Positions 25,218 to 35,635 of a stretch of DNA of 64,000 bases are shown one piece after another; the first letter of the stretch is position 1, and each line of letters begins with the position of its first letter. This stretch comes from Salinibacterium sp. TMP30 (GTDB lineage Bacteria > Actinomycetota > Actinomycetes > Actinomycetales > Microbacteriaceae): contig NZ_CP151642.1 of the NCBI RefSeq assembly GCF_038397785.1, positions 2,170,001 through 2,234,000 of the forward strand, given 5' to 3'. The position numbers and the translations under genes are program-made. The notes under the pieces were generated by a model. The model did not search any database. It saw only the letters and a program-made list of their open reading frames with translations, and had not been told where the DNA came from.

Positions 25218-26819
25218 TTAGTGGAAGAAGTGACGCTCACCCGTGAAATACATCGTGACTCCCGCTTCAATAGCCGCAGCGATCACTTCTTCGTCGCGAA
25301 TGGATCCCCCCGGCTGAACGACCGCGCGAACACCAGCATCGAGCAACAACTGCAAGCCATCGGCGAACGGGAAGAAGGCGTCACTCGCCGCAACCGAGCC
25401 GGCCGCACGGTCACCAGCACGCGAAATCGCCAACTGGCAGGAGTCGACCCGATTGACCTGCCCCATACCAACACCGACGGATGCTCCGCCGTGAGCCAGC
25501 AAAATAGCATTCGACTTCACCGCGCGCACTGCTCGCCACGCAAACTCGAGGTCCGCAAGAGTCTCAGCATCTGCGGCGTCGCCCGCCGCTAGCGTCCAGG
25601 TGGAAGCCGGCGCAAAGTGATTATCGAGCTGCTGTACGAGCATGCCGCCCGAAATCTGGCGAAGCTCACTACCCTCACGCGCATAACCGTCTGGCAACTG
25701 CAGCAGACGCAAATTCTTCTTGGCCTGCAAAATCTCGAGCGCTTCTGGCTCAAAGCCGGGGGCAACAACAACCTCGGTAAAGATTGGCGAAATGGACTCA
25801 GCGGCAGCCTTAGTGATGATGCCGTTGGCAGCAATCACTCCGCCATACGCCGAGATCGGGTCGCACGCGTGCGCCGCACCATGAGCTTCGGCGATCGTGG
25901 CCGCGGTGGCGATTCCGCACGGATTAGCGTGCTTGATGACCGCAACGGCGGGAGTCTCATGGTCGTAGGCGGCGCGCAGGGCGGCATCGGCATCCACGTA
26001 GTTGTTGTAAGACATCTCTTTGCCACCGAGCTGGGTGGCTTGAGCGATCCCGGCCGAGCCGGCTACTCCGTAGAGCCCTGCCTGCTGGTGCGAGTTTTCG
26101 CCATAGCGCAACACCGCGAGCTGGTCAGCCGCGACGTCAATGTGCGGGGGGGAGGCGGGGGCGGATGCCGCGGCATCCGAATCGCCCAGAAGGGCCCCGG
26201 TCATGAACCACTGCGAAACGGCGGTGTCGTAGGCGGCGGTATGGGCGAACGCCTGCGATGCCAGGGCATAACGCTGTGCGAACGTCGTTCCGTCTCCGGT
26301 AGCCGCAACGATGATGTCTGCATAACTCTCTGGGCTGGTGACGATCGCAACATTGGCATGGTTTTTGGCTGACGCGCGAACCATCGCCGGACCACCAATG
26401 TCGATCTGCTCAACGATGTCGGCGGGGGCAGCACCCGAGGCAACGGTCTCAACAAAGGGGTACAGGTTTACGACAACAAGGTCGAAGGCTTCGATACCGA
26501 GCTCGGCCAACTGCGTTTCATGCGACTCAAGGCGAAGGTCGGCCAGGATTCCCGCGTGCACCGCAGGGTGCAGAGTTTTAACGCGACCGTCAAGGGACTC
26601 GGGGAAGCCAGTGACACTCGACACCTCGGTAACGTCGTAACCTGCAGCCGCAATCGTCTTTGCGGTCGAACCGGTCGAAACTAGCTCGACTCCGGCTGCG
26701 ACGAGCGCGCCAGCAAGTTCGAGGAGCCCTGACTTGTCGCTTACCGAAATGAGGGCTCGCGAGATAGGCACAATATCGCGTTCGCGAAAGTCAGCAGGGT
26801 TATGGCTTGGGCCGCTCAT
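25218..26819 (-). CDS. purH: AICAR transformylase / IMP cyclohydrolase
   Basis: Catalyses the last two steps of IMP synthesis. 533 residues. The N-terminal IMP cyclohydrolase domain shows [36 protein letters not shown] and NLYPFVETV; the C-terminal transformylase domain shows [29 protein letters not shown] (active-site Lys-His), [23 protein letters not shown] and [14 protein letters not shown]. It follows purN by five bases, so they are one operon. The 10-formyl-THF it uses can come from FolD. Confidence 0.97.
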   Translation of the reverse strand: MSGPSHNPADFRERDIVPISRALISVSDKSGLLELAGALVAAGVELVSTGSTAKTIAAAGYDVTEVSSVTGFPESLDGRVKTLHPAVHAGILADLRLESHETQLAELGIEAFDLVVVNLYPFVETVASGAAPADIVEQIDIGGPAMVRASAKNHANVAIVTSPESYADIIVAATGDGTTFAQRYALASQAFAHTAAYDTAVSQWFMTGALLGDSDAAASAPASPPHIDVAADQLAVLRYGENSHQQAGLYGVAGSAGIAQATQLGGKEMSYNNYVDADAALRAAYDHETPAVAVIKHANPCGIATAATIAEAHGAAHACDPISAYGGVIAANGIITKAAAESISPIFTEVVVAPGFEPEALEILQAKKNLRLLQLPDGYAREGSELRQISGGMLVQQLDNHFAPASTWTLAAGDAADAETLADLEFAWRAVRAVKSNAILLAHGGASVGVGMGQVNRVDSCQLAISRAGDRAAGSVAASDAFFPFADGLQLLLDAGVRAVVQPGGSIRDEEVIAAAIEAGVTMYFTGERHFFH

Positions 26820-26824
26820 AAAGT

Positions 26825-27409
26825 TCAGAGTTCCTTTAGATTGATGCGATTGGTGGCGATGTCTTCGATCGTTTGCACAAGCAGCCGACGCTCGACCGGC
26901 TTGATGCGTGCGTGCAAATGTTCTTCGGTATCTCCGGGTTTGATCGCTACGCGCTCCTGCACGATGATCGGCCCGCTATCGACACCATTGTCGACCTTGA
27001 TAACGCTCGCACCTGTCTCGGCTACGCCAGCGGCGAGAGCATCCCGCACCGCGTGCGCACCGGGAAACTCTGGAAGGTACGCCGGATGCGTGTTGATGAT
27101 GTTCGGCGACAGCGCTTCGACCACGCGCGGCGGCAGCAACTTCATGAAACCGCTCAGCACCACAAGGTCGGCATTCCACACGTGAATCTGCTCAAGCAGT
27201 TCATCGCCCCACTCCTCACGACTAGCGAAGTTAGACATAGCAACCGAAAACGTGGGGATGCCGTAATGCTCGGCATGATCAAGCCCGTCAGCAACGCGGT
27301 CGGCACCGACCGCGAGAACGCGCGCAGGGAAGTCGGCGCTCTCTGCCGCTTCGAGTAGGGCGGCGAGGTTAGACCCGCCCCCTGAAATCAAGACAACGAG
27401 TGTGAGCAC
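26825..27409 (-). CDS. purN: Phosphoribosylglycinamide formyltransferase
   Basis: Transfers the formyl group of 10-formyl-THF to GAR in purine synthesis. 194 residues, full length. Seen: [14 protein letters not shown] (phosphate loop), [31 protein letters not shown] (active-site Asn and His) and [14 protein letters not shown] with the catalytic aspartate. Situated between the DUF6350 gene (nine bases upstream) and purH. This order is common in actinomycetes. Confidence 0.96.
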   Translation of the reverse strand: MLTLVVLISGGGSNLAALLEAAESADFPARVLAVGADRVADGLDHAEHYGIPTFSVAMSNFASREEWGDELLEQIHVWNADLVVLSGFMKLLPPRVVEALSPNIINTHPAYLPEFPGAHAVRDALAAGVAETGASVIKVDNGVDSGPIIVQERVAIKPGDTEEHLHARIKPVERRLLVQTIEDIATNRINLKEL

Positions 27410-27418
27410 CCACCCAGC

Positions 27419-28633
27419 CTAGCGCTGCATGAACCCGTCATCTGCCCGCTCAGGGCGTGCTGAGGTCAACAGACCGAGGCCGGCAGCGACACTGAACTCA
27501 ACGAAAGCCCACAGGGTGACCACCCAGGGCTGCGGACCAACATCATTGAGCCGACCAGGGCCCGCAGACCCTGCCGATGCCCACACGAGCAAGCCGATAA
27601 TGGTTGCCGCCGTCAGGCCGATCCCCACAGCCACAATCGCGAGTTCGCGGCGACGCAACTCGCCCGCAATTCGCGGCCCCAATACTGCCGCAACCAAGAA
27701 TCCGACAAGCACAGGGGCAAGCAATCCGGCAAAGCCAAATGCAAAGTCGCCCGTGGGCAGAGCACCAAGCACGGGGATCGCCGGAATTGGCCCCAGCGAC
27801 GTAGCCAACGGTGACACTGTCGAACCAGTGCCGATGGCGAAGCCGGGCCCCACCAGCCACGACGCAGCCCACACAATAATGTTCGGCAAGAGCGCAATTT
27901 GGCCGAGCGTTACCGCGATTCCCCCCAGCACTTCGGTATGCAATGCCTCATAGAGCCTGATAATTTCGGCATACGAAGTGATTATCGCCAGCATTGTGGC
28001 AATTGAGGCGACCGTCAACAACCCGGCAGCCGCGATTGCGCCGCCCCGCAGCGACGTGGCAACAATTGTGCGCACCTGAGCCGGCCATCCAAGAACCCAA
28101 CGACGCACCGGCCCAACAGCTCGACTCCTCGTGTTCACCACCTGGCTGCCAATGAGGAGGCCGACCGCAAAAACGACTGTCGGCAACAGCGTGCCCTGCC
28201 AGAGTGAGGGATGCGCGACCGGATGCAACGCCGAAAGAGTGACCACCAGCGACGCAGCCCCGAAAGTGGCCAGTGACGCGAACGTGCCCAGCAGCGCGTG
28301 CGACGTCTCCGCAACACGGCGGCCCGCCCGAACACCCAACAGCACCGTCAGCAATGCAAAGCCAAGCAGTGCCATGGTGATCGTCACCGGGGTGCTCGCC
28401 GCAGCAAATCCCAACGACTTCGAAACAGTCGGATCCAGAACCACCGTGATATCGACGCCATGGCCGACCAACCAAATGTCGACAGCCGCACGCCAGAACA
28501 CAGTCCAATCGATCGCAAGACCGTAGTGGATGCCCCACAAGAGCGTGAGCGGAACCAGCGGTATTGCGATACCGATAGCGACCACCAAGAGAGCCTCAAA
28601 GGCGGCGAAGAGGAGGGTGAGCTGGCGATTCAT
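27419..28633 (-). CDS. DUF6350 polytopic membrane protein
   Basis: 404 residues with about ten hydrophobic segments; begins MNRQLTLLFAAFEALLVVAIGI. The phrase PLTLLWGIHYGLAIDWTVFWRAAVDIWLVGHGVDI is typical of the actinobacterial DUF6350 family that sits immediately upstream of purN; it has also been called a PerM-like cell-division membrane protein in annotations, which I cannot confirm from sequence. Internal prolines and glycines in helices suggest a channel or transporter fold. First gene of the DUF6350-purN-purH operon. A TACGCT box lies ten bases before the ATG. Confidence 0.75.
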   Translation of the reverse strand: MNRQLTLLFAAFEALLVVAIGIAIPLVPLTLLWGIHYGLAIDWTVFWRAAVDIWLVGHGVDITVVLDPTVSKSLGFAAASTPVTITMALLGFALLTVLLGVRAGRRVAETSHALLGTFASLATFGAASLVVTLSALHPVAHPSLWQGTLLPTVVFAVGLLIGSQVVNTRSRAVGPVRRWVLGWPAQVRTIVATSLRGGAIAAAGLLTVASIATMLAIITSYAEIIRLYEALHTEVLGGIAVTLGQIALLPNIIVWAASWLVGPGFAIGTGSTVSPLATSLGPIPAIPVLGALPTGDFAFGFAGLLAPVLVGFLVAAVLGPRIAGELRRRELAIVAVGIGLTAATIIGLLVWASAGSAGPGRLNDVGPQPWVVTLWAFVEFSVAAGLGLLTSARPERADDGFMQR

Positions 28634-28670
28634 GTCGATCGTGAGCGTACCCTCACTTTCCCGACAAAGT

Positions 28671-28708
28671 GCAGCGGCTGGCCGCCTGTGGGGGCGACCA
28701 GCCGCTGC
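28671..28708 (-). terminator. Terminator of the subtilisin-like protease gene
   Basis: GCAGCGGCTGG (28671-28681) and CCAGCCGCTGC (28698-28708), an 11-bp perfect stem; on the - strand it is followed by ACTTTGT. Located right after the protease stop. Confidence 0.7.
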
Positions 28709-28731
28709 TCTAGTTGTTCAGCGCGTTTCGC

Positions 28732-31700
28732 CTAGAAGACGATCCACACCCAATCGGTACGACTGGTTGACCCCGTCACGTTGTCTCCGGCTGGGGTGAA
28801 CTCCGCACCGACTCGATGCACACCGCGGTCGAGTTTCGGCAGCTTCACCGTCACCTTTCCGTTGTCTGACTCTTCGAGTGTGATGGTGTCGACCGTTGTG
28901 CCATCGACAGTGATCATGACGGTTCCGGTAGCAGCCGCATCCGCACTTGTGGCAACGCGGACTGTCGCGTTGATGGTGTTCCACGAGAATGCGATGTGCT
29001 TGCTCACCGAGACGCTCACGCTTGAGCTGTACTTCACCATCACCGATTCTGAGGTGGCTGTGCCGTCCGGCAGGTTGCGCTTGCTTGCGGTGACCACAAC
29101 TGTGATCGCCTTTCCCTCATCGCCCTGGGCAACCTTGTACTTCTTCTTGTCGGCACCCGGAATAGCGGTGCCGTCGGCCTGCCACTGGTAGCTGAATTTC
29201 AGCCCGTCGATATCCCACTCCCCCGGGTTGGCGGTGAGCTTCTTGCCAACGATCGGTTTGCCGCTGATCGACGGCAGCACGGTGTTTACCGGAGTTCCCG
29301 GCAGAACATCTTCTTGAGTAATTACCTCAAGCGCGGTGACGGCACCGGTGTCGCCATAGCTGATGAGGCCAAGGTAACTCGTGAAGGGTGCGAGACCCGC
29401 CCACGATGCGGTGTACGTCACTGCTTCGCCCTGCACGCCCGACAGCACCGCGGGGCTCAGCCCAATGGGCTCACCACCCGGCACAACCGCGTAGGTGCGG
29501 AGATCGAACGCTGTCGAAGGATTAGCAGCATAGACCGAGGCGATAACGAGGTAGTCACCGGGGGTCGGATCAGCAAGGTTCACTCGCTCATCGGCGTCGC
29601 CCGTGGCTGACTGCCAGCCTGCGATCGGCGTTCCAGCGTCATCGAGCAGGTACACGATCAGGTCGAGGTCGGCGGTGTCATCAATCGAGTCGAGATCGAA
29701 GCGCGCATAGGTTGTGCCCTCCGGCACGGTCATTGCGTACTCGAATTCGTCACCGCTGGCTCCTGAACCAGAGTGCTCCGTTTCGGTTCCCGTGGGGTCT
29801 TCGTGGAAGATTCCCGCGCTGAGCCCGGTCGTCGCGAGGGGGATGTCGCCGCTACCGCCCGGAGTCACCGTCACGTCAACAGCACCATAGGTTCCGGTGC
29901 CGCTGGCAGAGTCCGGAGCAACGATGGTTACGGGTCGCACCGCGATGGGGCTGTGCGCGACTGTGTCTCCGCTGGTCCAGACGAGCGTTCCGGTGGTGAA
30001 CTGGTCGAGCGGAGCATCCGTTCGACTGAAGGTCACCTCGAAGCTTTGCGTCTCCCCCGCAGCGCCAAACGTGAGCGTTGAGGGCGACACCGTCGCGTTG
30101 ATTCCGGGGATCGAGATTGATGCTTCGAAGGTTCCCGCCTGAGTGGAGGTAACCGTGCGAGTGATCGTCTCTGGGGCGGTCAACGAACCGATACCGATGG
30201 AAGCCAAGTTGAGATTGCTGGGATCGATTGCGACGACTGCGGGGTCGAGCACGTCGTAGCCTGCGCCCTCAATGTAGGACAGCCAATCGCCGATGCCGTT
30301 CAGGTAGAGCAGTCCAGGTTCGAAGAACTTGGTCGGATCAATGTGGCCAGCGCCCTGAGTGAACGGATCGGTTACGGGGTTGCCGTCACCATCTACCGTG
30401 TCGTAGGCGGTGGTCATGAACGCGGATTTGATTTCGGCTGGTGTCGCGTTGGGGCGTTCGCCAAGGTAGAGCGCGGCGAGTCCAGCAACGTGGGGCGATG
30501 ACATCGAGGTTCCTGACAGCAGCTGGAAGGTCGGTTCTGCTCCTTCAGCGTTGGCGCCGGCGGCGAGGATTCCCACGCCGGGTGCCGATACGTCTGGCTT
30601 GATGATGTCGCTGCCGTCAGCTTCAACCGGGCCGCGCGACGAGAAGCCGGCAACCTGCGGTGTCGGCGGTTGGTAGTCGGTCTCGTTACCCGTCGTGAAC
30701 GTTGCCGTTGCACCCTCAGTTGCCGCATACGCGAGCACTTGGTCGTGGTAGCGGGCATCCAAGTGCACGGTAGGAATCACGTGGGTGTCGAGGTCTGTCG
30801 AGCTCGGCGTGACGTTCACGAGAACAACACCAATACCGCCAGCGCGAGCAACCTCAGCCGACTTGTCGACGCGAGCAACTACGCCGCGCTCACAGACCAC
30901 GATCTTGCCTTCGACGAGAGCGGGATCGAGAGTATCTGCCAAGCACAGGTTGGGGTCAACCGCAGCGGTGAGCGCGACATCCGCGGCGTTCACGAGCGCG
31001 CCAGTCAGCGGCTCAGCAGCAGGGTCGAGGTCAACGGTGATGGAGGCACCAGCGAATGCTTGACCGTTGCCGAGGGTGACGGTGGCTTCATAGTTGGGGA
31101 TGGTGCTTGCAGCAACAGTGGTGATCCACGGTGCTGCGTTGTCGAGCGTTGTTGCACCGGGGCCGTCGTTACCGGCCGAAGCAGCAACGAAAATGCCGGC
31201 AGCTGCAGCACCCAAGAATGCCTGATCGGTCGGTGAGACGGTGCTGCTGGCAGCTCCTCCACCGATCGAGTAGTTGATCACGTCAACGCCATCAGCAACA
31301 GCCTGGTCGATTGCGGCCAGAAGGTCAGTGGATGCACAGCCGTCGTCCGTGGTATCGACAGGGTCGGGTCCGCTCCAGCAGACCTTGTAGGCGGCAATCT
31401 TGGCGGCGGGGGCAATACCGGAGAAGTATCCGAGGGGGTTTCCGCCAACGGTGGCGTCGACCTCGAGGTTTCCGGCTGCCGTGCTCGCGGTGTGCGAACC
31501 GTGTCCGTCGCCATCTCGCGGGGAAACATATTCACCAACGCTAGCGTCGCCAAGGTTTCCGGCACCGAAGCCGTCAACGAAGTAGCGAGCGCTAATGACC
31601 TTTGTGGTGCAGTCGTCGGCGGCGAATTGCTCGCCCACAACACACGCTCCGCTAAAGGTTTGCCCGTCCGCTTTCTGGAACATGATCGAGTCACCGTCAC

Positions 31701-32328
31701 GGTAAGGCGCAGCGCCCGGCGCAGTGCCGAGTGGGTTACCAGAGAAGGCGGGGTTCTCGGGAGCGAAGCCGGTGTCGAGCACACCGACAACGATGCCTTC
31801 GCCGGCGGTTTCTGCACCACCAATGGATGCCCACAGTCCGTCGGCCCCTTCGAGGCCGAGGAACTCTGTTGACCGCTGTGCTGCTGTGATCTTCTTCAGC
31901 TCATCGGGCACGATCGACGCAACCAACTTGTTTGCAGAAAGCTCTACCGCCTGCGCAGCCGTGAGGTCTGCGGCGAAGCCGTTGGTGGCCAACGTGTAGG
32001 AGTACTCGATGTCAGCGCCGACGGATGCCGCGGCATCCTCTTGCTTCTCGGTTAAGTACTCGGTGTAGTCCTGCACTACTTGGCGGCGAGGGTTGAGTTG
32101 CTCCCCGTCGGGTGGCGTCGTGGCGTCAAAGCCGCGAACTCCTCCGTCGTAGGTTGCTGCAGCCTGATCCACCATGGTGACGATGTAACGCCCAGGGGTG
32201 AATTCAGTTTGGCCGCCGCCACCAATGGATGCTGGTGCAGCTGTTGCGCCGAGTGCGGCGCCGGTAACCAGAGAGGTTGCAACGAGCGTTGTCGCCGCCA
32301 CAACCGAGATAAATCTTCGAATGCTCAC
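28732..32328 (-). CDS. Secreted subtilisin-like serine protease (S8) with PA and Ig-like domains
   Basis: 1198 residues. Sec signal peptide (SVVAATTLVATSLVTGAALG, cleavage near 31), an I9-like propeptide (about 40-145), then the S8 domain with catalytic Asp185 (GVLDTG), His276 (GDGHGSHTA), oxyanion Asn387 (ASAGNDG) and Ser608 (SGTSMSSPHVAG). A PA insert lies at about 440-560 (VEGKIVVCERG, GIGVVLVNV). The C-terminal half carries fibronectin-like and bacterial Ig-like modules (NPGEWDIDGLKFSYQWQADG near 1040; GTVMITVDGTT near 1140). No LPXTG motif or C-terminal anchor, so it is probably released. Start GTG 32328 has TAGGA upstream. It likely degrades environmental proteins for nutrition (inference). 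Confidence 0.92.
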   Translation of the reverse strand: MSIRRFISVVAATTLVATSLVTGAALGATAAPASIGGGGQTEFTPGRYIVTMVDQAAATYDGGVRGFDATTPPDGEQLNPRRQVVQDYTEYLTEKQEDAAASVGADIEYSYTLATNGFAADLTAAQAVELSANKLVASIVPDELKKITAAQRSTEFLGLEGADGLWASIGGAETAGEGIVVGVLDTGFAPENPAFSGNPLGTAPGAAPYRDGDSIMFQKADGQTFSGACVVGEQFAADDCTTKVISARYFVDGFGAGNLGDASVGEYVSPRDGDGHGSHTASTAAGNLEVDATVGGNPLGYFSGIAPAAKIAAYKVCWSGPDPVDTTDDGCASTDLLAAIDQAVADGVDVINYSIGGGAASSTVSPTDQAFLGAAAAGIFVAASAGNDGPGATTLDNAAPWITTVAASTIPNYEATVTLGNGQAFAGASITVDLDPAAEPLTGALVNAADVALTAAVDPNLCLADTLDPALVEGKIVVCERGVVARVDKSAEVARAGGIGVVLVNVTPSSTDLDTHVIPTVHLDARYHDQVLAYAATEGATATFTTGNETDYQPPTPQVAGFSSRGPVEADGSDIIKPDVSAPGVGILAAGANAEGAEPTFQLLSGTSMSSPHVAGLAALYLGERPNATPAEIKSAFMTTAYDTVDGDGNPVTDPFTQGAGHIDPTKFFEPGLLYLNGIGDWLSYIEGAGYDVLDPAVVAIDPSNLNLASIGIGSLTAPETITRTVTSTQAGTFEASISIPGINATVSPSTLTFGAAGETQSFEVTFSRTDAPLDQFTTGTLVWTSGDTVAHSPIAVRPVTIVAPDSASGTGTYGAVDVTVTPGGSGDIPLATTGLSAGIFHEDPTGTETEHSGSGASGDEFEYAMTVPEGTTYARFDLDSIDDTADLDLIVYLLDDAGTPIAGWQSATGDADERVNLADPTPGDYLVIASVYAANPSTAFDLRTYAVVPGGEPIGLSPAVLSGVQGEAVTYTASWAGLAPFTSYLGLISYGDTGAVTALEVITQEDVLPGTPVNTVLPSISGKPIVGKKLTANPGEWDIDGLKFSYQWQADGTAIPGADKKKYKVAQGDEGKAITVVVTASKRNLPDGTATSESVMVKYSSSVSVSVSKHIAFSWNTINATVRVATSADAAATGTVMITVDGTTVDTITLEESDNGKVTVKLPKLDRGVHRVGAEFTPAGDNVTGSTSRTDWVWIVF

Positions 32329-32507
32329 GAATGTTCCTATTCTTCGTTGAATGGGACCTGCTAATGGAAATCGGTACTGCTGATCGGCGGTCGGGCACTC
32401 ACCACGTGCAAATATATGCGCTGTCTACCCCCCTACGGGGGTCTCTCAAATGCCATCGTTACCGAAACGTGACACATTGTCCGCTCTTTGGGGGACGTCG
32501 TTAAACG

Positions 32508-32548
32508 ACACAAGCGCCACGCGTCTCAATGACGGGCGGCGCTTGTGT
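32508..32548 (-). terminator. Terminator downstream of sucCD
   Basis: ACACAAGCGCC (32508-32518) and GGCGCTTGTGT (32538-32548), an 11-bp perfect stem following the sucD stop; on the - strand it continues CGTTTAA. The rest of the 32329-32582 gap holds a GC-rich CCCCC..GGGGG hairpin near 32430 and the protease promoter region, nothing coding. Confidence 0.7.
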
Positions 32549-32582
32549 TTAGCGAGCTGAACGAGCCAGCAGCGTGTGATTG

Positions 32583-33485
32583 TTACAGCGTTGCGAGAAT
32601 TTCGCGCATGAGCTTGGCTGCTTCAGACGGTGTCTTGCCGACCTTCACACCGGCAGCTTCAAGTGCTTCCTTCTTGGCTTGAGCGGTTCCGGCAGAACCG
32701 GAAACGATCGCGCCGGCGTGACCCATGGTCTTACCCTCGGGAGCCGTAAAGCCAGCAACATATCCCACCACGGGCTTCGTGACGTGAGCCTTGATGTAGT
32801 CAGCGGCACGCTCTTCAGCGTCTCCACCGATTTCACCGATCATGACAATTGCCTTGGTCTCGGGGTCAGCCTCGAACGCTTCAAGTGCGTCGATGTGGGT
32901 GGTGCCGATGATGGGGTCGCCACCGATGCCAATTGCGGTCGAGAATCCGAGATCCCGCAGTTCGTACATCATTTGGTACGTGAGCGTTCCCGACTTGGAG
33001 ACGAGACCGATCGGACCCTTGCCGGTGATGTTCGCGGGTGTGATGCCGACGAGTGCTTCACCGGGCGTGATGATTCCGGGACAGTTCGGACCAATGATGC
33101 GAGTCTTGTTGCCCTTGTCCTGAGCGTAAGCCCAGAACTCGGCAGAGTCGCCGACGGGAACACCCTCGGTGATGATGACCAGCAGCGGCATCTCAGCGTC
33201 AATAGCTTCGATAACGGCATCCTTGGTGAACGCTGGCGGCACGAAAGCAATCGAAACATCCGCCCCCGTCTTTTCCATTGCTTCAGCAACAGTGCCGAAC
33301 ACGGGCAGCTCAACTTCGCCGCCGTCTTTGTCGCGGTGCAGCACGGTCGTGCCAGCTTTGCGCGCGTTGACGCCGCCGACGACCTGGGTGCCAGCAGCGA
33401 GCATGAGCGCGGTGTGCTTGGTGCCCTCACCGCCGGTGATGCCCTGAACGATGACCTTTGAGTCCTTGTTGAGGAAAATTGACAT
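32583..33485 (-). CDS. sucD: Succinyl-CoA synthetase alpha subunit
   Basis: TCA-cycle step, succinyl-CoA + ADP or GDP to succinate + ATP or GTP. 300 residues. CoA-binding [16 protein letters not shown] near the N-terminus, [10 protein letters not shown] around 124-133, [17 protein letters not shown] and [20 protein letters not shown] with the phosphorylated His of the GHAGA motif. Ten bases downstream of sucC. Confidence 0.97.
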   Translation of the reverse strand: MSIFLNKDSKVIVQGITGGEGTKHTALMLAAGTQVVGGVNARKAGTTVLHRDKDGGEVELPVFGTVAEAMEKTGADVSIAFVPPAFTKDAVIEAIDAEMPLLVIITEGVPVGDSAEFWAYAQDKGNKTRIIGPNCPGIITPGEALVGITPANITGKGPIGLVSKSGTLTYQMMYELRDLGFSTAIGIGGDPIIGTTHIDALEAFEADPETKAIVMIGEIGGDAEERAADYIKAHVTKPVVGYVAGFTAPEGKTMGHAGAIVSGSAGTAQAKKEALEAAGVKVGKTPSEAAKLMREILATL

Positions 33486-33495
33486 GCTCGATTCC

Positions 33496-34674
33496 TTACT
33501 TCGCGGCGTTGGCGAGTTCGGCAGCCTTGGCGGCGCCCTCGTCCATAGAGGCGGCTAGCGTCACGAGGGGGTGGTTCGCTTCTGCGAGAATCGCGCGACC
33601 CTCCTCGACCTTGTTGCCGTCGAGACGAACAACGAGGGGCTTGTTGGCGGCGCTGCCGAGTTCTGCGAGCGCACCCACAATTCCCTTAGCGACAGCGTCA
33701 CACGCGGTGATTCCGCCGAAGACATTCACGAACACGCTCTTGACCTGGGGGTCATTGAGAATGACGTCGAGACCGGCAGCCATGATCTCTGCGGATGCTC
33801 CGCCACCGATGTCGAGGAAGTTGGCGGGCTTCACGTTGCCGTGATCCTCACCAGCATAGGCAACAACATCCAGCGTTGACATGACGAGGCCGGCACCGTT
33901 ACCGATGACACCAACCTCACCGTCGAGTTTGACGTAGTTGAGGCCATTGGCCTTAGCCTTCGCCTCGAGCGGGTTAGCCGCAGCCGCATCTTCGAGCGCC
34001 GCGTGCTTCGGGTGACGGAAGTCAGCGTTCTCATCGAGCGATACCTTGCCGTCGAGGGCCAGAATCTGTCCGTCTTCGGTGAGCACGAGAGGGTTGACCT
34101 CAACGAGGGTTGCATCTTCGCCCTTGTACACCTCATAGAGCTTCACGAAGACAGGAGCAACCTTGTCAACGAGCTCTGCCGGGAACTTAGCAGCCTTTGC
34201 GATCTCGGTGGCCTTCGCGAGATCGATACCCGTCATCGGGTTGATCTCAATCTTGGCGAGAGCTTCGGGGCGCTCAACAGCAAGCACCTCAATCTCGACT
34301 CCACCTTCAACACTGCACAGCGAAAGGTAGGAGCGGTTGGCTCGGTCGAGCAGTACAGAGAAGTAGAACTCCTGCGCGATGCGAGCACCGGCAGCAACCA
34401 TTACTCGCTTGACCGTGTGGCCATTGATGTCGAGGCCGAGGATCTGCTCGGCAGCAGCGAACGCGTCGTCAGCGTTGTGAACAACCTTGACACCACCTGC
34501 TTTGCCACGACCGCCGGTCTTAACTTGAGCCTTAACCACAACGGTTCCACCGATTTTCTCGGCCGCTGCTTTGGCTTCTTCTGGTGTGTCGGCAATCAGG
34601 CCGGCAAGTACTGGTACGCCATAGGACTCAAATACGTCCCTGGCCTGGTACTCAAATAGATCCACGCTGCTCAT
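33496..34674 (-). CDS. sucC: Succinyl-CoA synthetase beta subunit
   Basis: 392 residues, ATP-grasp fold. [21 protein letters not shown] at the start, [19 protein letters not shown] (nucleotide-binding), [20 protein letters not shown] and [15 protein letters not shown] took ATG 34674 as start, with GGATTGGA upstream; the GTG two codons on (VDLFEYQ) is an alternative many relatives use. First gene of the sucCD operon, divergent from the MpaB-family gene with 181 bases between. Confidence 0.96.
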   Translation of the reverse strand: MSSVDLFEYQARDVFESYGVPVLAGLIADTPEEAKAAAEKIGGTVVVKAQVKTGGRGKAGGVKVVHNADDAFAAAEQILGLDINGHTVKRVMVAAGARIAQEFYFSVLLDRANRSYLSLCSVEGGVEIEVLAVERPEALAKIEINPMTGIDLAKATEIAKAAKFPAELVDKVAPVFVKLYEVYKGEDATLVEVNPLVLTEDGQILALDGKVSLDENADFRHPKHAALEDAAAANPLEAKAKANGLNYVKLDGEVGVIGNGAGLVMSTLDVVAYAGEDHGNVKPANFLDIGGGASAEIMAAGLDVILNDPQVKSVFVNVFGGITACDAVAKGIVGALAELGSAANKPLVVRLDGNKVEEGRAILAEANHPLVTLAASMDEGAAKAAELANAAK

Positions 34675-34843
34675 TCCAATCCGCGCGTAATGGTGAGTGG
34701 GGAAGGCGGCGAAACGGTACCAAATTGGTCGGCCCCTAGAGACGCACGCCAATGGAAAAGCTTACCGTGCCTAACGTTGAGTGTTTTCCGATAGGGGGGC
34801 TGCAGGCGACGAAAGATCGGCGAATCTTGCCTCTGGGCACTCC

Positions 34844-34849
34844 TAAACT
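34844..34849 (+). promoter_or_regulatory. -10 hexamer for leaderless MpaB-family gene
   Basis: TAAACT, six bases before GTG 34856; no Shine-Dalgarno sequence. Confidence 0.4.
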
Positions 34850-34855
34850 GGGGCT

Positions 34856-35635
34856 GTGACCGATGCCAGCCCCCTCAGAATCGCGGATGTCTCTGCCGAC
34901 GTCGCTCTGTTGGCTGGCGGTGGTGCGGCCATCCTGCTGCAGATCGCGCACCCGGCGGTTGGGCAGGCAGTGGCCGAGCACAGTGACTTCGCGCGGCGCC
35001 CCTTGGATCGTCTCAACGGCACCCTCACCTACTTGTATGTGACGGTGTATGGCACAACCGAAGAGGCGGCAGAGGTCGCGCGGCGGGTGGGGGCCGCGCA
35101 TCGGCCGGTGCGGTCCGACAGTTATGACGCGCACGATCCGCAGTTGCAGTTGTGGGTTGCCGCAACCCTCTATGACACCGCCATTCGGGTGCGCGAGCTC
35201 GTCTTCGGACCGCTGCGCGAGGTCGACGCCGAGATGTTGCTCTCCGATTACGCAGTGATCGCGACAGCGCTGGGCGTTCCCCGCGCGTTGTGGCCAGCGG
35301 ATCGGGCGGCGTTTGGCCGCTACTGGAACGAGAGCGTGGCGGGGTTGAGCGTCACTGGCGCGAGCCGACGGGTTGCCCATCAGCTGCTGCATCCGACCGG
35401 CGGGCCTTGGTGGTTACTGCCACTGATGCCACTCGTGCGCCTGCTGACTGCGGGGTTGCTCAGCGAAGATCTGCGCAACGCCTACGGGCTCCCCCATCAC
35501 CAAAAACGCTTCGACCGGATCATGCGGGTCACGCGTGCGATCTACCCGCGACTGCCACGGTGGGTGCGGTTCGCCGCACAGCGCCGGTATCTCACGGCGT
35601 TTCGCAAACCGCGCAGACACCTCGCGAATAACTAA
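34856..35635 (+). CDS. MpaB-family (DUF2236) oxygenase-like protein
   Basis: 259 residues, all-helical. Family landmarks: GGGAAILLQIAHPAVGQAVAEHS (heme-ligand-type histidine), GTLTYLYVTVYGTTEEA, YDAHDPQLQLWVAATLYD and the C-terminal GLPHHQKRFDRIMR. MpaB and latex-clearing protein relatives are b-type heme oxygenases; activity of this actinobacterial subgroup is mostly unknown. Start GTG 34856 by the leaderless geometry. The 3' end overlaps the RNB gene on the other strand by four bases. Confidence 0.8.
   Translation: MTDASPLRIADVSADVALLAGGGAAILLQIAHPAVGQAVAEHSDFARRPLDRLNGTLTYLYVTVYGTTEEAAEVARRVGAAHRPVRSDSYDAHDPQLQLWVAATLYDTAIRVRELVFGPLREVDAEMLLSDYAVIATALGVPRALWPADRAAFGRYWNESVAGLSVTGASRRVAHQLLHPTGGPWWLLPLMPLVRLLTAGLLSEDLRNAYGLPHHQKRFDRIMRVTRAIYPRLPRWVRFAAQRRYLTAFRKPRRHLANN

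Noticed and set aside
32580-33461. 293-codon open frame antisense to sucD
   Set aside because: Shadow frame; sucD motifs are complete on the other strand.
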